Origin: Paenibacillus azoreducens
GTDB lineage: Bacteria; Bacillota; Bacilli; Paenibacillales; Paenibacillaceae
Assembly: GCF_021654775.1 (NCBI RefSeq)
Contig: NZ_AP025343.1
Coordinates: 1,240,001-1,304,000 of the forward strand
Reading direction: 5' to 3'
Length of the DNA: 64,000 bases
The translations under genes were made by a program, and so were the position numbers. Of this stretch, positions 62,892-64,000 are shown piece by piece; the stretch's first letter is position 1; each line of letters starts with the position of its first letter. The notes below the pieces were generated by a model. That model had not been told where the DNA came from and did not search any database. It saw only the letters and a program-made list of their open reading frames with translations.

Positions 62892-63806
62892 ATGGAACGT
62901 ATGAACAATCCATTAAAGATGTCGTTGCCGCTCAAACCGAACACGATCAGGCCAGCCCGGAAAAACCGCGTTCTGCGCTCCGCGAGCCTGAAAGTTCGTA
63001 CCCTGCAAATGTTGTGGCATGGAATGGGCTTCGCCTTTGCCGCCCTATGGATCATCCCTTTCGTGTGGGTCGCCAGAACCGCCTTTCTCCCCAAGGAATC
63101 CGCCATAACTTCGGGATGGTTTCAGGGCTGGACATTCGATAATCTCATCAACGTGTGGCACGCAGCTCCGTTCGGGCAATATTTTTTGAATACTTTGCTT
63201 GTATGCGGCGTCGTTCTTGCCGTCCAATTCGTCACGCTGACGATGGCGGCTTATGCGTTTGCGCGGGTTCGTTTCGCCGGCAGAGACTTGATATTCCTGC
63301 TGTTTCTGGTGCAAATCATGGTTCCGCCCGACATTCTCATATTTTCGAATTATCAAGTGCTGAACGAAATGGGATTACTGGATACGAAGCTTGCGATTAT
63401 GCTGCCGTATTTCGCATCCTCGTTCGGCATCTTCCTGCTGAGGCAGTCCTTCAAGCAGCTGCCTTACGAGCTGGAGGAAGCCGCATGCGTCGAAGGCGCC
63501 TCGCGTTTGCATATTTTGTCGCGAATTTATGTTCCATTGTCGCGCCCGGTGTATGTATCGTTTGCGATCGTATCCGTCAGCTTCCACTGGAACGACTTTT
63601 TATGGCCGCTGATCGTAACCAATTCGGATAGCAACAGGCTATTGACCGTAGGTTTGGCCATGTTCGCGAAATCCACCGAGTCGGGCGCGCAGTGGTCCGA
63701 CGTGAGTGCGGCGACGCTGATTGTTGCGGCACCGCTCATGGTCGGCTTTTTATTGTTTCAGCGCCAGGTGATCGGCAGTTTTATGCATTCCGGCATTAAA
63801 GGGTAG
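62892..63806 (+). CDS. Carbohydrate ABC transporter permease, UgpE/MalG type
   Basis: About 304 residues (a start at ATG 62901 is equally possible). Six helices, EAA motif LEEAACVEGASRLHILSRIYVPLSRP, the FHWNDFLWPLIV segment characteristic of MalG/UgpE. N-terminal ~35 residues basic. No ATPase gene is in the window, so a shared MsmX-like ATPase is expected. Confidence 0.93.
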   Translation: MERMNNPLKMSLPLKPNTIRPARKNRVLRSASLKVRTLQMLWHGMGFAFAALWIIPFVWVARTAFLPKESAITSGWFQGWTFDNLINVWHAAPFGQYFLNTLLVCGVVLAVQFVTLTMAAYAFARVRFAGRDLIFLLFLVQIMVPPDILIFSNYQVLNEMGLLDTKLAIMLPYFASSFGIFLLRQSFKQLPYELEEAACVEGASRLHILSRIYVPLSRPVYVSFAIVSVSFHWNDFLWPLIVTNSDSNRLLTVGLAMFAKSTESGAQWSDVSAATLIVAAPLMVGFLLFQRQVIGSFMHSGIKG

Positions 63807-63848
63807 GGGAAGGTTTATGAAGTTACACGGAAATCGGGAGGGGCAAAA

Positions 63849-64000
63849 ATGATGAACCGGCCTATACGGTTAGCCATCGTTGGCGGTAACAGGGGAGCAA
63901 GCTTTATAAACGCGTTATATTCGCTTACGGACCGGATCCAGCTTACTGCGACCTGCGATTTGAACGAATGGGTGCTTAAGTTTTGGAAAGAGAAATTTCC
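63849..64000 (+). CDS. Gfo/Idh/MocA-family oxidoreductase, N-terminus (cut by window end)
   Basis: GGGAGGGG precedes ATG; 50 codons are visible. IRLAIVGGNRGASFINALYSL is the dinucleotide-binding start (GxxG) of this family, followed by a second strand LTATCDLNE. It parallels the dehydrogenase of the LacI-controlled operon. Confidence 0.75.
   Translation, partial: MMNRPIRLAIVGGNRGASFINALYSLTDRIQLTATCDLNEWVLKFWKEKF

Overview
This looks like chromosome of a spore-forming Bacillota of the Paenibacillus type. Shine-Dalgarno sites are strong and there are several GTG/TTG starts. The window also carries an S-layer-homology surface protein, a copper-amine-oxidase-N domain exported protein, a SpoVB-like flippase, a CotS-like kinase, YjfB, a YwaC/RelP-type alarmone synthetase and LplB/YtcP-style sugar ABC transporters without their own ATPase. 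The genus is inferred from this gene content, not proven. No tRNA, rRNA or CRISPR array was seen.

Region 1 (1-22 kb) is accessory, AT-rich and decayed. It opens with the end of a CBASS locus (CD-NTase C-terminus overlapping a SLATT two-TM effector), then a lone 548-residue protein with a PD-(D/E)XK-like core. Two copies of one small module follow, at 4.1-5.2 kb and 12.1-13.0 kb: an XRE repressor divergent from a HEPN-like protein, each with a palindrome over the promoter. Around them lie MFS transporter fragments, frameshifted genes, IS-end remnants, cargo enzymes (TrxR-like flavoprotein, CPT-like kinase, VOC and SMI1 proteins), an S41 protease with a MauE/TlpA-like redox pair, small membrane proteins and a membrane-anchored serine hydrolase.

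Region 2 (21.6-31.6 kb) is an intact LacI-controlled operon: two DUF4832 glycosidase-like proteins flanking a NAT_N/GNAT_C acyltransferase, a Gfo/Idh/MocA dehydrogenase, two permeases and a lipoprotein solute receptor. It holds no classical glycosidase, so it may act on an acylated or otherwise unusual sugar. It is the best candidate here for an undescribed pathway.

Region 3 (31.6-49.8 kb) holds a GDP-mannose/glycosyltransferase operon on the minus strand, a 796-residue tandem isoprenoid-synthase protein, a SpoVB-like flippase, an SLH surface protein, a MATE exporter, an ABC/GntR operon, a Nudix-methyltransferase fusion and an RCC1-like exported protein. Intergenic spaces contain repeated, foldable elements, notably a 118-bp family with three full copies (44681, 56239, 56355).

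Region 4 (50-64 kb) has pyrD-pyrK, a CotS-like kinase, a cupin, an MFS exporter, a YitT protein, a GNAT, a RelP-type synthetase, and a second sugar-uptake locus. That locus has an AraC regulator, tandem direct-repeat sites, an exported propeller-like protein, a receptor, two permeases and the start of another Gfo/Idh/MocA gene cut by the window edge.
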